DNA from: Lycium barbarum
Lineage: Eukaryota; Streptophyta; Magnoliopsida; Solanales; Solanaceae
DNA: 64,000 bases
Assembly: GCF_019175385.1 (NCBI RefSeq)
Contig: NC_083342.1
Location: 118,792,376-118,856,375, forward strand
Direction: 5' to 3'
The notes beneath the pieces are model-generated. The model did no database searches. It saw nothing but the letters and a program-made list of their open reading frames with translations, and was not told where the DNA came from. Shown here piece after piece: positions 1 through 12,097 of this stretch. Each line of letters starts with the position of its first letter. Positions within the stretch are counted from its first letter, which is position 1. Both the position numbers and the translations under genes were made by a program.

Positions 1-338
1 CTGCATCCTCAAACACTCTCCGTCGTTCCATTATGGATCGTCTTGGTTCCGAATTTGCTATGAAGGATTTAAGTCCTTTGAATTATTTTCTTGGCATTGC
101 TGTGACCTGTCACAAGGGTGGGATGTTCCTCTCTCAACGGAAGTATGCCGAGGAAATCATTGATCGCGCTGGTATGTCTTCTTGCAAGCCCTCTCTCACT
201 CCGGTTGACACAAAACCGAAGGTCAGTGCTACTTCGGGTGCTCCTTATGAGGATCCCACTCATTATCGTAGTCTCGCAGGTGCTCTTCAGTATCTCACTT
301 TCACAAGACGAGATATTTCTTATGCTGTACAACAGGTG

Positions 339-2549
339 TGTTATATTCCGTACTTTCGCATATTCGGGAAATTCGAAACAATTTTGACTTGTAAGAAATA
401 AGGCCATAATTTGATTTTTAATTAAGATATGGGTGTTGTTCATGAAATGTTGATGTGGAGACATGGAGGAAGGTCATGGGCAAAATGGAAATTTCGGAAA
501 TTAGTTTCGGGAATTACAAAATAGGAACCCATAACTAATTGGGCTAGAAAAATCAAAAAAAGGGAAACAAAAGGCCCAAAAAAAATGTAGGGGTGGCCGG
601 CCAACTACATGGCCCAAGCTCATAAATGAATTAAAACTCATGTATTATAAAGGAAAGGGGACCATTTTTTCTTCAACATAGTAGAAACTTCAAGAACAAA
701 AAAAGAAGAGAGAGAGAGAGAGCAAGAAGGGCCTCTCGGCCGAAGAAGAGAAAGAAAAAAAAAATTGTTGGAGCTCAAATCTTTGGTTCAAAATTCATCT
801 CTTTTGAATTCCTACTAAGCCTGGAACCCTTTTCAACGTGATGCAATTGTAGAGGCAAGAAGGTACTTTTTTTATTAAGTGGAGAAATTGGAAAAGGTAA
901 GAATTCTACCCTTTTCTTATGGAAAATTTATATTGTTATAGTGAGTAGAATTTAATGAAAAATATGGAGATGTTGTGTGTGGTGTGTGAGCCGTGTGTGT
1001 GTGTGTGTTGTGGCCGTGTGGTGCCTTTTGTGAAGGGAGGGGAATTGAATTTGTTTAGTATGTTAATTATGTTGATGTGGCCTTGTGATGAAAATGGAAG
1101 ATTAATGGTTCTAGTTAGCATGAAAAATTTGTTGTTAAGTTGTTGTCGGAAAGTATGTGATTTTATTATAATTTATGTAATTGTGGGAATGGAGTTGTAA
1201 GATGCAAATTGTTGTTGTTGTTAATGAAATTGGAAGATGGAAAATGTGTTGTGAATGTTGTGTCCAAGGTTGGAGGTTTCGGGTGAATTATGGTTTTTGG
1301 TGGGATTGTTGTATATTTTGTAAAATGATATGAAATGCTTTTGAATTGCACTTGAATGATCTTAAATTGGTAGTGAGTGTGTAAGTGTCGATATCGGCTT
1401 AAAAATTCGTAATTGAATTAAATGTTGATGAATCGTGTTGAAAGGGAAAGTTACTAGTGTTAGAATGTGTTTTGAATTGATTAGTGATGTTATTGGTGTG
1501 GTTGTTGGTATTGTTGGTATGGTTGTTGATGAATTTGGCCGAGTTAATTCTCGGGGATGTTGAATTTACAGGGGAGATGTTGCCGAAATTTCTGTAGACA
1601 AATACTAATTAGAATTAAAATTCTAAGTACTTGTAGCTAATTTTTGGGTAATTGATAATATTATTGTAGATATTGGAGAGCCCGAGACTTGAGTCGGGAT
1701 TTGTTTGGCGAGGGATCGAGATTTGGTAGTGAGCGATCGAGGTATGTGAAGCTTACCTTTCTTCCTTTTTGGCATGACCTTTATGAAATAAAGGAATGAC
1801 ATATATGTATGCTCTAAAGAAAATTCTACTCCTAGAGCCACTAGGATGGCCTATGTCTTTGATTTCCATAAACTATTCCATATGACTTGACACATGCCTA
1901 TGATGTTTGAAATACTAGTCGATACGTTTCCAGATGTGGTTCGAAAAATATTTGATATGGCTTAAGTTTGGATATGTATATTTCGGATATGTGCATATGA
2001 TTCTAAGGCTCCGTTATTTGAAAGCTCCTCAATATGAATGATACTAAATTTTCAGAAAATGACCTATGAAGTGTTTTCCGAAAGTTTTGTAATTTGAAAG
2101 CTCACAACTTTTGTATACTAATTCCAATTGACTCGATACTTACTTTGAGCCTTCTGATATCAGTTTATATATATGTGTAATTATTCGTCGAGTCCTGAAA
2201 TTTACTTATTGGTATGCATATGGTTTCCACACTACTCCGCTCGTGCCTACTACTATGATATCGTTCGCCGGATCCCGGGCCGGTTTTGTGATCGTGCGCA
2301 CTGTGTGATATTCGGCAGTATGATATGTTACGGTTCCCGAGACCTCGCCATAGGGCCGGGTACCGCTTATATACGGTGTTATGATGTGATATGACATATG
2401 ATATGTTCTGGTGTTGTGATATGTTACGATGATACGATATGTTCGGGGATTGTACGGAGATATGAAACCTTCTGGAGTATGATATGTTGTGGTGCCAGCG
2501 TCGGAGTGGCGGCCATGTTCCTGAGCCTTATGCATGATTTTTATTTGCA

Positions 2550-2621
<72 letters not shown>

Positions 2622-3284
2622 TGCACAGATTTTGATATACTCATTCTGTATCCATATTCTGTACACCCCACTTCGGTTATGATTCGGATTTCTGTATTTC
2701 ATGCTTTGCATACTCAGTACATATTTCGTACTGACCCCCTTTCCTCGGGGGCTGCGTTTCATGCCCGCAGGTACGGACGTTCGTTTTGGTGATCCTCCAG
2801 TATAGGATACATATTCTGCCACTTGGATTACTCCTTTTGATCCGGAGCTCATATTTTTGGTACATACCTTCTGTTATACATATTCTGTTTATATATGACT
2901 ATTTGGGTACGGCGGGGCCCTGTCCCGTCATATGTTTCTGTCATGGTTGTAGAGGCCTGTAGTCATATATGTGGGTCATGGGTCATGTTTGTTCGTTTGT
3001 GATAATGATCTGCGTCTTAATGCGGTCCCGTTGCTATTATGGCCAAAACGGCCCATTTGTCTGTATATGTGTGTATATCTGGGCGATGTGTATTCCGCTA
3101 ACTTATCGGATTTGATGTGATGTTTTGTACGGGAGACCGCTTAAGACGAAATTTGTTTTAGCATTTGCTTAAAATTTACGTATGTTAAGTTTGACTAAGT
3201 CTTTGATATGTCGATCCGGTACGTAAGTCTGTTTGGGTGTCCAAATAGGGCACCAGTCGCGGCCCACGGGGATGGGTCGTGACA
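339..3284 (+). mobile_element. Solo LTR, 2946 bp, long-LTR Ty3-like family A
   Basis: The sequence starts TGTTATATTCCG and ends GGGTCGTGACA, with the 5-bp target duplication AGGTG at 334-338 and 3285-3289. Removing it and one AGGTG restores the copia reading frame. There is no internal coding region, primer site or second LTR, so it is a solo LTR left by LTR-LTR recombination. It holds a long (TA)n run at 2549-2619 and a GT-rich stretch near 985-1015. The same family occurs at 42183-45001. Assignment to a Ty3/gypsy (perhaps Tekay-like) lineage is inference from LTR length and ends; the orientation follows the TG...CA reading. Confidence 0.9.
2549..2619. repeat. (TA)n microsatellite inside solo LTR
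   Basis: Uninterrupted alternating TA of about 70 bp. Open frames that cross it on either strand (poly-YI) are artefacts of the repeat. Confidence 0.97.
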
Positions 3285-3890
3285 AGGTGTGCTTACATAT
3301 GCATGATCCGAGGGACGATCATATGCATGCTCTTAAGCGAATTGTGCGCTACATTTAGGGCACTCTTGACCATGGATTGCATCTCTACCTCTCCTCAGTC
3401 ACCGACCTTGTCTCATACACAGATGCAGATTGGGGTGGCTGTCCGGATACTCGTTGTTCTATGTCGGGGTATTGTGTATTTTTGAGAGACAACTTGATTT
3501 CTTGGTCGTCAAAGCGACAACCTACTCTTTCTCGGTCTAGCGCTGAAGCAGAATATAGGGGTGTTGCTAATGTTGTTTCTGAGTCTTGCTGGATTCGCAA
3601 TCTTTTATTGGAACTACATTGTCCGGTTCGCAAGGCTACGTTGGTATATTGTGACAATGTGAGTGTCATATATCTTTCAGGAAATCCAGTGCAACATCAA
3701 TGCACCAAACATATTGAGATGGACATTCATTTTGTGCGTGAGAAGGTTGAGCGGGGACAGGTTCGTGTTCTTCATGTCCCGTCCCGATATCAGATTGCAG
3801 ATATTTTCACTAAAGGTCTTCCTCGGGTCCTTTTTGAAGATTTTCGAGACAGTCTAAGCGTTCGTAAACCTCCCGTTTCGACTGCGGGGG

Positions 3891-4047
3891 TGTGATAGAT
3901 TATGTAAATATTAGTTAGAATATTTTGTAATCTCCTATTTTAGGTTAGAATATTTTGTATATTTTATAATCTCCTATTTTAGGTTAGAATATTTTGTATA
4001 TTAACCTATTCAAGGAATGAAAAGAGACACGGAAAATATTTCCTACA
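3891..4047 (+). mobile_element. 3' LTR of the split copia element (right end uncertain)
   Basis: It begins TGTGATAGATT directly after the polypurine tract. It contains imperfect direct copies of a unit built from ttagaatattttgta and aatctcctattttagg. The right end is placed at ...TTTCCTACA because it ends in CA, but the 5' LTR and target duplication lie outside the window, so this boundary is a guess. Confidence 0.55.
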
Positions 4048-6083
4048 AGAACTTCCATCCCATCAGCTTGATTATTTTTGGACAATCAAGCAAGGAGGAT
4101 AAAGGAATACGGGTTCTTTAAGATCGAGAGTAGTTAGTCTCAGGGAAAGAACGAAGTAGTAGCTTCTACTTCCATACAAGCGCACATTAATCTAATTGAA
4201 ATTCGGAAATATGAAGGAAGAACTTGATTTGATCACGCTATAATGCATTTTCCTTAATAATGTATGTCGTATCGCATCAAAGAAATGAACAAACATTCGA
4301 TAAAATAGTGCAACAAAAGGAAAGGCTGAAACTTCATGTGACATGTTAGTTTATCACTACATAAGGGAATACTGGAAATATATTTGACAAGGATATTTGA
4401 TGTAACAATTAAGAAAGAAACTCCCAAATTATCATATTATCTTGGAGATTCATTGATTCATTAAAGCAAACCTATACTTGCTCTCTGTTCATCTCTTCCA
4501 AAAGGTGACAAATCAATAGTCCCACCTCCATGTATAATTGCAGTAGTATTACTTTAAAAGAAATGCATTGAACTCAGAAGATAAATGTCTCTATTACGTT
4601 TTTTTTCCCTCTTTTTTTTAGTTTGAATGGCATATATTATACAAATTGTGGCTATTTGATATTACGCAACCCTGTCCCTTTGGTTTTTTGCTGCAAAAGA
4701 TATTTATATTACTGAGTCAAAAGTACATAGAACTTACTACATAGTGCATACCATCTACTAGATAAAATACACTAGCCATTACCTATAAGGAAATTATTAT
4801 TGAAATTTATCCTTTTAGCATCAACTACATAATTGTCTTGTTCAAGTTCAATCTTTGCAGGACCATCCGCAACTTGATTGAAGTTCACTTAGTCGATAAT
4901 TCACTGTGGTACTTTAGTCTTAATAGAAAATTTTCAAAACTCGAAGCTTATGGTATCTGTTTGTATCTTTGAAACCTTGCTAAGGGAGAGCAGAAACTTT
5001 TTTTTTCTCGTTTTTTTTTTTTTTTTTTTTTGCCTTTGGCAACAACTTCAACAAAACTGAAAACCGTAGATTTTATCGAAAACAAAATTTATTTATAGGT
5101 CGACAAGGATTTGTTATTTAAGGTCTTCAATAGGAACTTTTAAGGAAAAAGATTTTTATAAAATTCAACAAAAAGCTATATTAGTAAGAGAAAATTAGTC
5201 ACGATTGTAATTTTTGCATTAACGATAAATAGGTTAAAGAATTGTTACAAAAATTAAGATAACGGATGTAAATGTAATATCATAAAACTCGAGAAAGGTT
5301 AGTTTTCTAATACTAAACCGAGAGATGATTTTTGAAATTATCATTTATTTATTTTTGGTTAAAAAGATTACGGCAGTACGCTTTAGATCTGATGTAATGC
5401 ATTTTTGGTGAACAAACACAGGCCGAGCGTTTTGACCCTGTGTTATTACTTGTAAACTTCATGTGCTCACAAACAATAGGAGTTGTAAATTACGTTTGCA
5501 ATCCAACTGTTCAGCTTTTATGTGTAGAGTTTCTATAACACTGACACATGTCCTTCTTTACCTCTATACTCGCTATTTACGGATCCATTAAAAAAAAAAC
5601 AAGGAAAAAATGACAAAATTAGGTAAAAAGGAAAATAATAAACTAAAAGACGAACAGAAATATTAGGGAGTTTTTTCTACTTTTAAATTGTTTACTGATG
5701 GAGCACTGCATCCTGAAATTGGTAGGACCTCCACCTATTTGACGTAACTTGTGCAAGGAGCTAATTGGTGTTTGGGAGTTGACATTAGAAAGGAAACCAC
5801 TGTGATTTTGTCATTTTGCCCAACTACGGTTTCACATTAAGTCAACAATTACATTGTATCAGCTGTGTCTTTTCAGCCACTATTGTGATTATTATAGTGT
5901 AATGCATCTGGATCCCTATACCTCTTTTTTTTTTTTTCCTTTAAAATAAACCTTACACGACACAATTTTAATTATTCGTAAATTACATATGATAAAGTTA
6001 TTATAGGGAAAATAAGTAGTTTATGAATATGAAAAATCTATTTGTGTCACAATCTAAATATGGATTCATTGCGAATAAAGACA
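4048..6083. other. Gene-free AT-rich intergenic DNA
   Basis: No convincing exon, RNA gene or mobile element was seen on either strand. It contains poly-T runs near 5010-5031 and 5928-5938. It ends at the TAGTT target site of the next copia element. Confidence 0.6.
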
Positions 6084-6088
6084 TAGTT

Positions 6089-6367
6089 TGTTAATTTTGC
6101 GGAAGGAAATGAAAAAATTGAAGAGATTTGTAGGATTGAAACCCTAGAAATGAGAGAGAGACGAATTGGGGATTTTTCTCTTCATAAATGGAACTGAACT
6201 ACATTTGCAAAAATCTGTCCAAAAACTAATTCTATTGTTATTTATACATCTATAAAATGTGGTTACAAATTAAATTAAATAATCTATCCGGTGGGCTGTT
6301 GTGATGTGGGCCTCGTACTGGGTTGGGCCTGCTGGGCTGATGAATGTTGACGGATGAGTCCTTAATA
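6089..6367 (-). repeat. 3' LTR of copia element 6084-16886
   Basis: Plus-strand reading starts TGTTAATTTTGCGG and ends GATGAGTCCTTAATA. It matches 16603-16881 except for one T/C difference (attgttattt here, attgctattt there). Confidence 0.95.
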
Positions 6368-6937
6368 CCCCCCGTCAAGCTGGAGGGTGGATAGACACCC
6401 AGCTTGGACAAAATAGCTCGATGTTGCACACCGGTGAGGGACTTAGTCAATATATCAGCAAGTTGAGAGTGAGTGGAGATGTAATGTAAGGAAATGAGAT
6501 CAGTAGCAAGTTTCTCACGTACAAAGTGACAGTCGAGTTCAATATGCTTGGTCCTTTCATGAGCCACTGGATTCTTGGCAATGCTGATGGCTGCCTGATT
6601 GTCACAATGAACAGGAACTGGAGAGGGAATGGAGACGCCAAAGTCATGAAACAAACGAACCAGCCAAGCAACCTCAGCTACAGTTTTCCTTAAGGCTCGA
6701 TATTCAGCTTCAGCAGAGGACAAGGAGACAGTGGGCTGTTTCTTAGACTTCCATGAGATAGGACTACCACCTAGTGTAATGAAATAACCAGTGACAGACC
6801 TCCTAGAGATGGGCAAGCAGCCCAGTCAGAATCAGAGTAGGCCGAGAGAGAGAGATCAGAGGAAGTGTTAAAGAGGATCCCTCTATCAGGTTCATTGGCT
6901 AAGTATTTGAGAACATGTAAAGCAGCCAAGTGATGGG
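6368..6937 (-). pseudogene. copia RNase H, 3' end of pol
   Basis: This minus-strand segment continues the pol frame from the far side of the solo LTR (HHLAALHVLKYL, then SDSDWAACP). At the CP codons one C has been lost, shifting the frame from the expected ISRRSVTGY to a run that soon ends. The remaining RNase H is open at 6250-6816 in the other frame: [23 protein letters not shown], the HIELDCHFVREKL region and QLADILTKSL. The polypurine tract and 3' LTR follow directly. Confidence 0.92.
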
Positions 6938-7209
6938 TGTTGACACCCAATTTTGTCCCGCCTCTCCTCCAAAATATATATTTGCGCTTCTAATATTTTA
7001 GATAATAAAAAAAAAATAATAATAATAATATATATTATGTTTACTATAGTTATTAGTCCCTATCAATAACAGCGTTTCATTATTCTGTTGCAACTATTAT
7101 TATTATCACTATTATTATTATTATTAATAATTACTATTATTATTATTATTCTTAAATTACCATTATTACTAATTGTCATTAATTATTATTATTTTTGTTA
7201 TTTCAATTT

Positions 7210-7252
<43 letters not shown>

Positions 7253-10200
7253 TAATCATTATTATCAGCGTTATTTGTTATCAATTTATTAATCATCATT
7301 ATCATCGTTATTTTCATTATTAATTATTATCATTATTTTATCAATAATTGTTATCTATTACTATTATTATTATCATCATTATCTCTCTTATTATTATCAT
7401 CATTATTATTTTATTATTACCCCTATTATTGTTAATTTATTATCATTTTTGTTATTTTCAATAATTGTTATTTATTATTTATTATTAATTACTATCATCT
7501 TTATTAGCTTTATTAATTATTATCATTTTTTATTATCAATATTTGTTATTTACTATTATTATTATATCTATTATTGTTTTTATCACCATTTATCATCAAC
7601 GTTATCATTATTACCATTATCATTATTGTTATTAACAGTATCACTACCGCTATTTATTTGCTGCTGTTATTTAGTATTATTGAACTGGCATTTATCGACA
7701 TTTTATCAATTCCCGCGTACGCATCGCATTTTATTTTTTTCGCACATTTAAAATGATAGCTTTATTTATTGTTAAAATATTATTGCGCGGTCATTGCAAC
7801 ATGATATAACTTTATTATCCGGGTCTTTTACAATTACACATTTTTTCGTACCAGGTGATATTCTGGCACCCTTAGTACATCGTTAATCAAAATGTGTCTC
7901 TTATTTAAATTTAGAAGCCAAACTATTTCTTGCACTCGGTCCGTACTTTGACTTACCGGACCCCAAATCAAAGTCCGATTAACTCTTATTTTTTGGACTA
8001 GACCATACTTTTTATCTCAATTTTTAGATCAGTCCATGTTTAATTTAATAGTCCGTTCTTTTAAATACCCAGTCTAAAATTTGACCCGGTCCACAAATGG
8101 ACCGGGTCCAATTCATTTCTCAGCAAAATAAGGGAAACGTTCCCTTATCTTCATTTCCGCCCCCTTTTTCCTTTCTCCTTCATCTCCGCCTCCCTTCACC
8201 CCCCAAAAAACCCTAGCCGCCTCTTCTCCTTTCCCGCTCCCTCGCCGCCGCTCCCACTTCCCCCCCTTTTCCTCCTTCTTCTCCGCTTCCTCCACTCATC
8301 CCTGTTCCCCACTTAACTTTGTCTCCCCCGCTCCTCCTCACTCTGTCTTCAGCGCAAAAACAAAACAAAAACAACCCTATAAAAAGAAGATCGGAGAAAG
8401 GAGAAAAAAGGGAGTTGAATCGAGGAACGGAGAGAGGGAGAACGAAGGAGAAAAACACGAACAAAAAGAAAAAAAACCTTTCTGACGAAGAGGTCAGAAA
8501 ACCCCCAAAGAAATAGAATTTTTGTTTTGATTCACTAAATCCCCCCCCCCCCCCCCCCCAAGAATTTAAAGTTGGAGTCGCCTTGAATCTTTTAAAAAAT
8601 ATTAGTTTTTAGTAAGTCAAGAACCCAAAAATCAATTTTTTCTATTTTTCATTCCCCTTGTTGCTGCCGCGAATCCGAGCGCCACAAGCTCAGATCTAAT
8701 AGTTTTCGAGTGTGGATTGGAAACCCTGCACCCATTTCGCTGCACCCAAAGCAGGTGATCCTCCATTTCTTTTATTTAAATTTCTTTCGCACTTTTTAGT
8801 TGCCTTGTGTTATTTTGGTTTGTTATTCCGTGATTCAAGCATGTTAGTTTAGTCAAGTTGACTTAGTTTAATAGATAAGCTTTTTTTCTGTGTTTGTTTG
8901 CCTGTGTGGTTAAGCCTGTTTTCTATGATAACTTAGTTTAGCTTGTGAACAATTCTTCATTATTTAGTTGATTCCAGTTTTTTGGCAGTTTTCACGTGTT
9001 TATACGCTAAGTTTGATACGCTCCTGTGTTAGTTGATTCAGTTTGTATAGTCAAGCCATGTTTATGGTATGTCGCCTTTAGTTAGCTGGTGTGGTCTAAT
9101 ATAGTGCCATTTAAATTCTTATATTTTTGGGCTAATGATTGTGTCGAATCTAAATTCACACATGTTTGAATACTAGTCGATGTTAGTCCAGTTCCTCGGA
9201 TGTATGAACATGTCATTTCCTCATTGCAAAGTAATGTAGTATTGAATAATGATGCGCTTTTTATGCTTTCCTCATGTTAGTCTATTAAGCTAAGTATGCT
9301 AATGCACTTGAATAATCATGTCTTATGTGCTATTTATAGCTTAAACAATCTTAAATGAACATGACTGCACTGTGGACTCAACTGGTGTGATTGAGCAAGT
9401 CTCCTGCAAGCTTATGTCATTTAAATTTATGAAGGGGGTTGATACTACGCATATATGTCATAGCATTGGACTTAGGCTTATGTGTTACTTGGTTTAATTT
9501 AGTTCAATTGCTATTGGGTTTAAGTATGGATTATATTAGCCCAGTAGTTAACCTGCTGGCAGTTATTGTAGTCATTAGTGTGTCTATAGCTTAGCTTTTC
9601 ATACTGCTCAAATTATATAATTGGTCTAGTATCAACATGCTTTGTGATTTGACTAGATTATGCTAAAATCTGATTATGTGCCTATTAAGATGATTACAAG
9701 CATGTTTAAGTTTGTTCAGGCTTTGTCCAAATGTGTTTGTCTGTATGAATCATATGGATTTTAGGACACCTCATCTCGATCAGTGATGTTGTCTGTTTCA
9801 GTCATGAACCTGATGTCTAGATTTTTTCATTCCTTTGTTGTTCCTTGAGTAATGATAAACATACGACCATACTGTTTACATTCACTGACCCTGAAACAGA
9901 TTCGATAGCGAAAGTATGATTAGTCAATTGGTTGTTTTTTTTGAAAGCTGATCTGACACATTTCCTGAGAGCATAACTTGTTTTCACATGGTTGCTGCCT
10001 CGCTTAGGTCTCTGTCAAGTTGGCAATGTCTGTTTTGTTGGTCTGTAGACCCTGCTTGTGTGATGTGTTGTCAAGTTTGTTTGATTTGAATTGAACATGT
10101 GAAGGGAAGTTATTGTCTAAAACTGCATGAAACTAGATTGTTTGGTTAAAGACTGCCTCTTCATTATGCTGATTTAATGAGACATGATCCTGGGTTTCTT

Positions 10201-12092
10201 TAAAGGGAAATAGCATGATTTTTCTAATTTGTTTCTCCTCTTGTGTGATTAAAATTCTGGTGGTATATCAAGGGTATATACTCATATACACAGAGTATAT
10301 TCAACTCTGTATATCTATCGTAACGTGTATATGATGGTATATCTAACATATATCGAAGGTATCATCCTAGATAGTTAGTCCTACTATTAAGTGTTGATGA
10401 TTTTGGGAATTCCTTTCTCTATTCATTGGGGCCTAAGTTATTCAATGATATGAAACAGATCACACGGGCTTCAGTCGTTTCTTTATTATTAGCTTATTTG
10501 AGCTTGAACATTTTCTCTAAATGTCCTATTATTGTGTTATGTGCTAATCCAATCAGTACACTTAGTTTCTTTATTTAGGTCGTAGTCTTTTTATTATATA
10601 CTAATCCATTTCCTTTCATTCTTATGCACGACCATCGCATGTGAGTCCAAGGACTCGTCCTCCACATTCGATGTTGGGCCAAAAGCCCAACATAATACTC
10701 TCCGCGTCCAGCCCAACAGCAGTCTAGAAAAGCAGAGGCCCAATTCCACAGCAGCAACAACAACAATAAAAATGCTGGGCCGAAGCCCAGCAGTGGCCCA
10801 GATCCAAAAGGGCTGCTGGGCCGAAGCCCAACAGCAAATAGCAATTTCAAAATGGGCCGAGCCCATTTAATTTTATTTATGCCCCTTTTGTTTTATTTTA
10901 TGCCTTTAACTTGTATGTATTATTTGACTAACACTTTCGTATTTTTTTTTTATTTTTTTTTGCTTTTCCTTAGCTCAGTTGAACTATTGAGGATTAATAG
11001 AGATAGGTTAGTAAAGGGGTAGTTAGGTAAAAAAAAAAAAAGCTAACGATCAATCCCATAAGTCGTGTGCTTTTCTTTTATGTCAAAACTATTTATAAGC
11101 ATCTAATATTTATCTTATTTATAATAACTGATTTGCAAATAGCCTAATTTCATATTTTTCGAAATTAAAAGATTCACATATTATTATCTTGAGAATTTTG
11201 AAACATCACTAACATGCAAATAGGAATTAAAGATCTTTTTTTTTTGAATTTCTAAAACGCAAAATCAATCAATATATCATCGCTTAGTTTGTTTCAAATA
11301 TTTTGTCAAGGCATTATGCAAACCCGCGTCTTCTTTGCACATATATTTCATGTGAGTTTTTCTTTATTTTTTATTAGCATCATTATTTAAAATCTTTGCA
11401 ACATTTATAAGTTATTTTATATGGCACTTGCAATTTCATTTACGCGAATTATTATATTTCCTACAAATTTCATTCTAAACAGCATTTTTTCTTATGTTTA
11501 AACCTTAACAATATTTATAAATTTTATGATATTTGAAGTCTCCTTTTATACAAATTATTATCCTTTTAATAAGTTATATTAGTATTTTATGTTGAATCTT
11601 AGCAACATTTATAAACTTCTATTTTGAATAGTATTCTAAAATCCTCCTTACGCGAATTATTAGTCCCACATTTTAACAACATTATTATTTAAAATCTTAT
11701 TTCTTTATAAACAAAAATGACATTTTAAAAATCCTCTTTTTTGCCTAAATTGTTATATTTTTACAAGTCTTATTTGCATAAGCTTTCTTTAAAAAATTTA
11801 AATACTATATCCAACATTGATTAATTAACCTAAGTTTGACCGGATAACCGTGTTTAACGGATTCTAAAGGATGCCTAACCCCTTCCCTTTAGGATGATAT
11901 AGAACCCTTACCTAGAATCACACTGGTTAAGCAGACCATTAACAGAGGTTTAGTTTTAACTTTACCTTAGTTAAATAATCAGGTGTCCTAATTCACCATA
12001 AAATCAATTAGGTGGCGACTCCTTAAAACAAGCAATATAGGAATCACCAATATGTTGTACTCCGCTAACTCCGGTTAAAAAGGGGTATGACA
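6938..12092 (+). mobile_element. Solo LTR, 5155 bp, very long Tat/Ogre-like family B
   Basis: It begins TGTTGACACCCAATTTTGTC and ends AAAGGGGTATGACA, with the 5-bp duplication ATGGG at 6933-6937 and 12093-12097; removal rejoins the copia frame (...APRSSH-HLAAL...). Near its 3' end lies ggtggcgactcc, as is common in this LTR type. It contains ATT/TTA-rich low-complexity DNA (7015-7640), a pyrimidine-rich block with an aaaccctag motif (8155-8330), a C17-like run (8542-8559) and GGGCC/AAGCCC repeats (10670-10865). No gag, pol or primer site is present. Tat/Ogre assignment is from knowledge of LTR length and ends. Confidence 0.9.
7020..7640. repeat. Degenerate (ATT)n / (TTA)n low-complexity block
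   Basis: About 600 bp of interrupted ATT, TTA and ATC triplets, the cleanest at 7210-7250. A related (AAT)n block lies in reverse orientation at 52760-52832 in the sister solo LTR, so it is part of the LTR family. Predicted proteins here are runs of I, Y and L and are not genes. Confidence 0.9.
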
Positions 12093-12097
12093 ATGGG

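Larger units (their letters stand above)
1..3890 (+). pseudogene. Ty1/copia pol 3' part (reverse transcriptase end and RNase H), split by a solo LTR
   Basis: The open frame runs in from before base 1 and encodes the end of the copia reverse transcriptase (FAMKDLSPLNYFLGI, then the YRSLAGALQYLTFTRRDISY region). It breaks at 338 and resumes at 3285 after a solo LTR, with AGGTG on both sides, so the uninterrupted reading is ...YAVQQVC-LHMHDP.... The second part, 3377-3890, is copia RNase [28 protein letters not shown], the HIEMDIHFVRE region and IADIFTKGL. A TAG at 3356-3358 interrupts the joined frame just before GTLDHGLHL. A polypurine run (ctgcggggg) ends at 3890, next to the 3' LTR. The 5' end lies outside the window. 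The element is dead from the insertion and the stop codon. Confidence 0.93.

Noticed and set aside
2541..2852. Open frames with poly-(YI) or (IY) on both strands
   Set aside because: They are translations of a (TA)n microsatellite in a solo LTR.
7449..7756. Hydrophobic open frames rich in I, Y and L
   Set aside because: They come from the ATT/TTA low-complexity block of a long LTR; no domain or conserved start.
8113..8516. Glu/Arg/Gly-rich open frames on both strands, and an aaaccctag motif suggesting a gene leader or telomere repeat
   Set aside because: Purine/pyrimidine-skewed LTR sequence, also present in reverse near 52070-52350; only one telomere-like unit, so not telomeric.
10575..10866. 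Two overlapping open frames with Leu/Gly/Ala-rich peptides
   Set aside because: Derived from GGGCC/AAGCCC repeats inside the solo LTR; no homology recognised.
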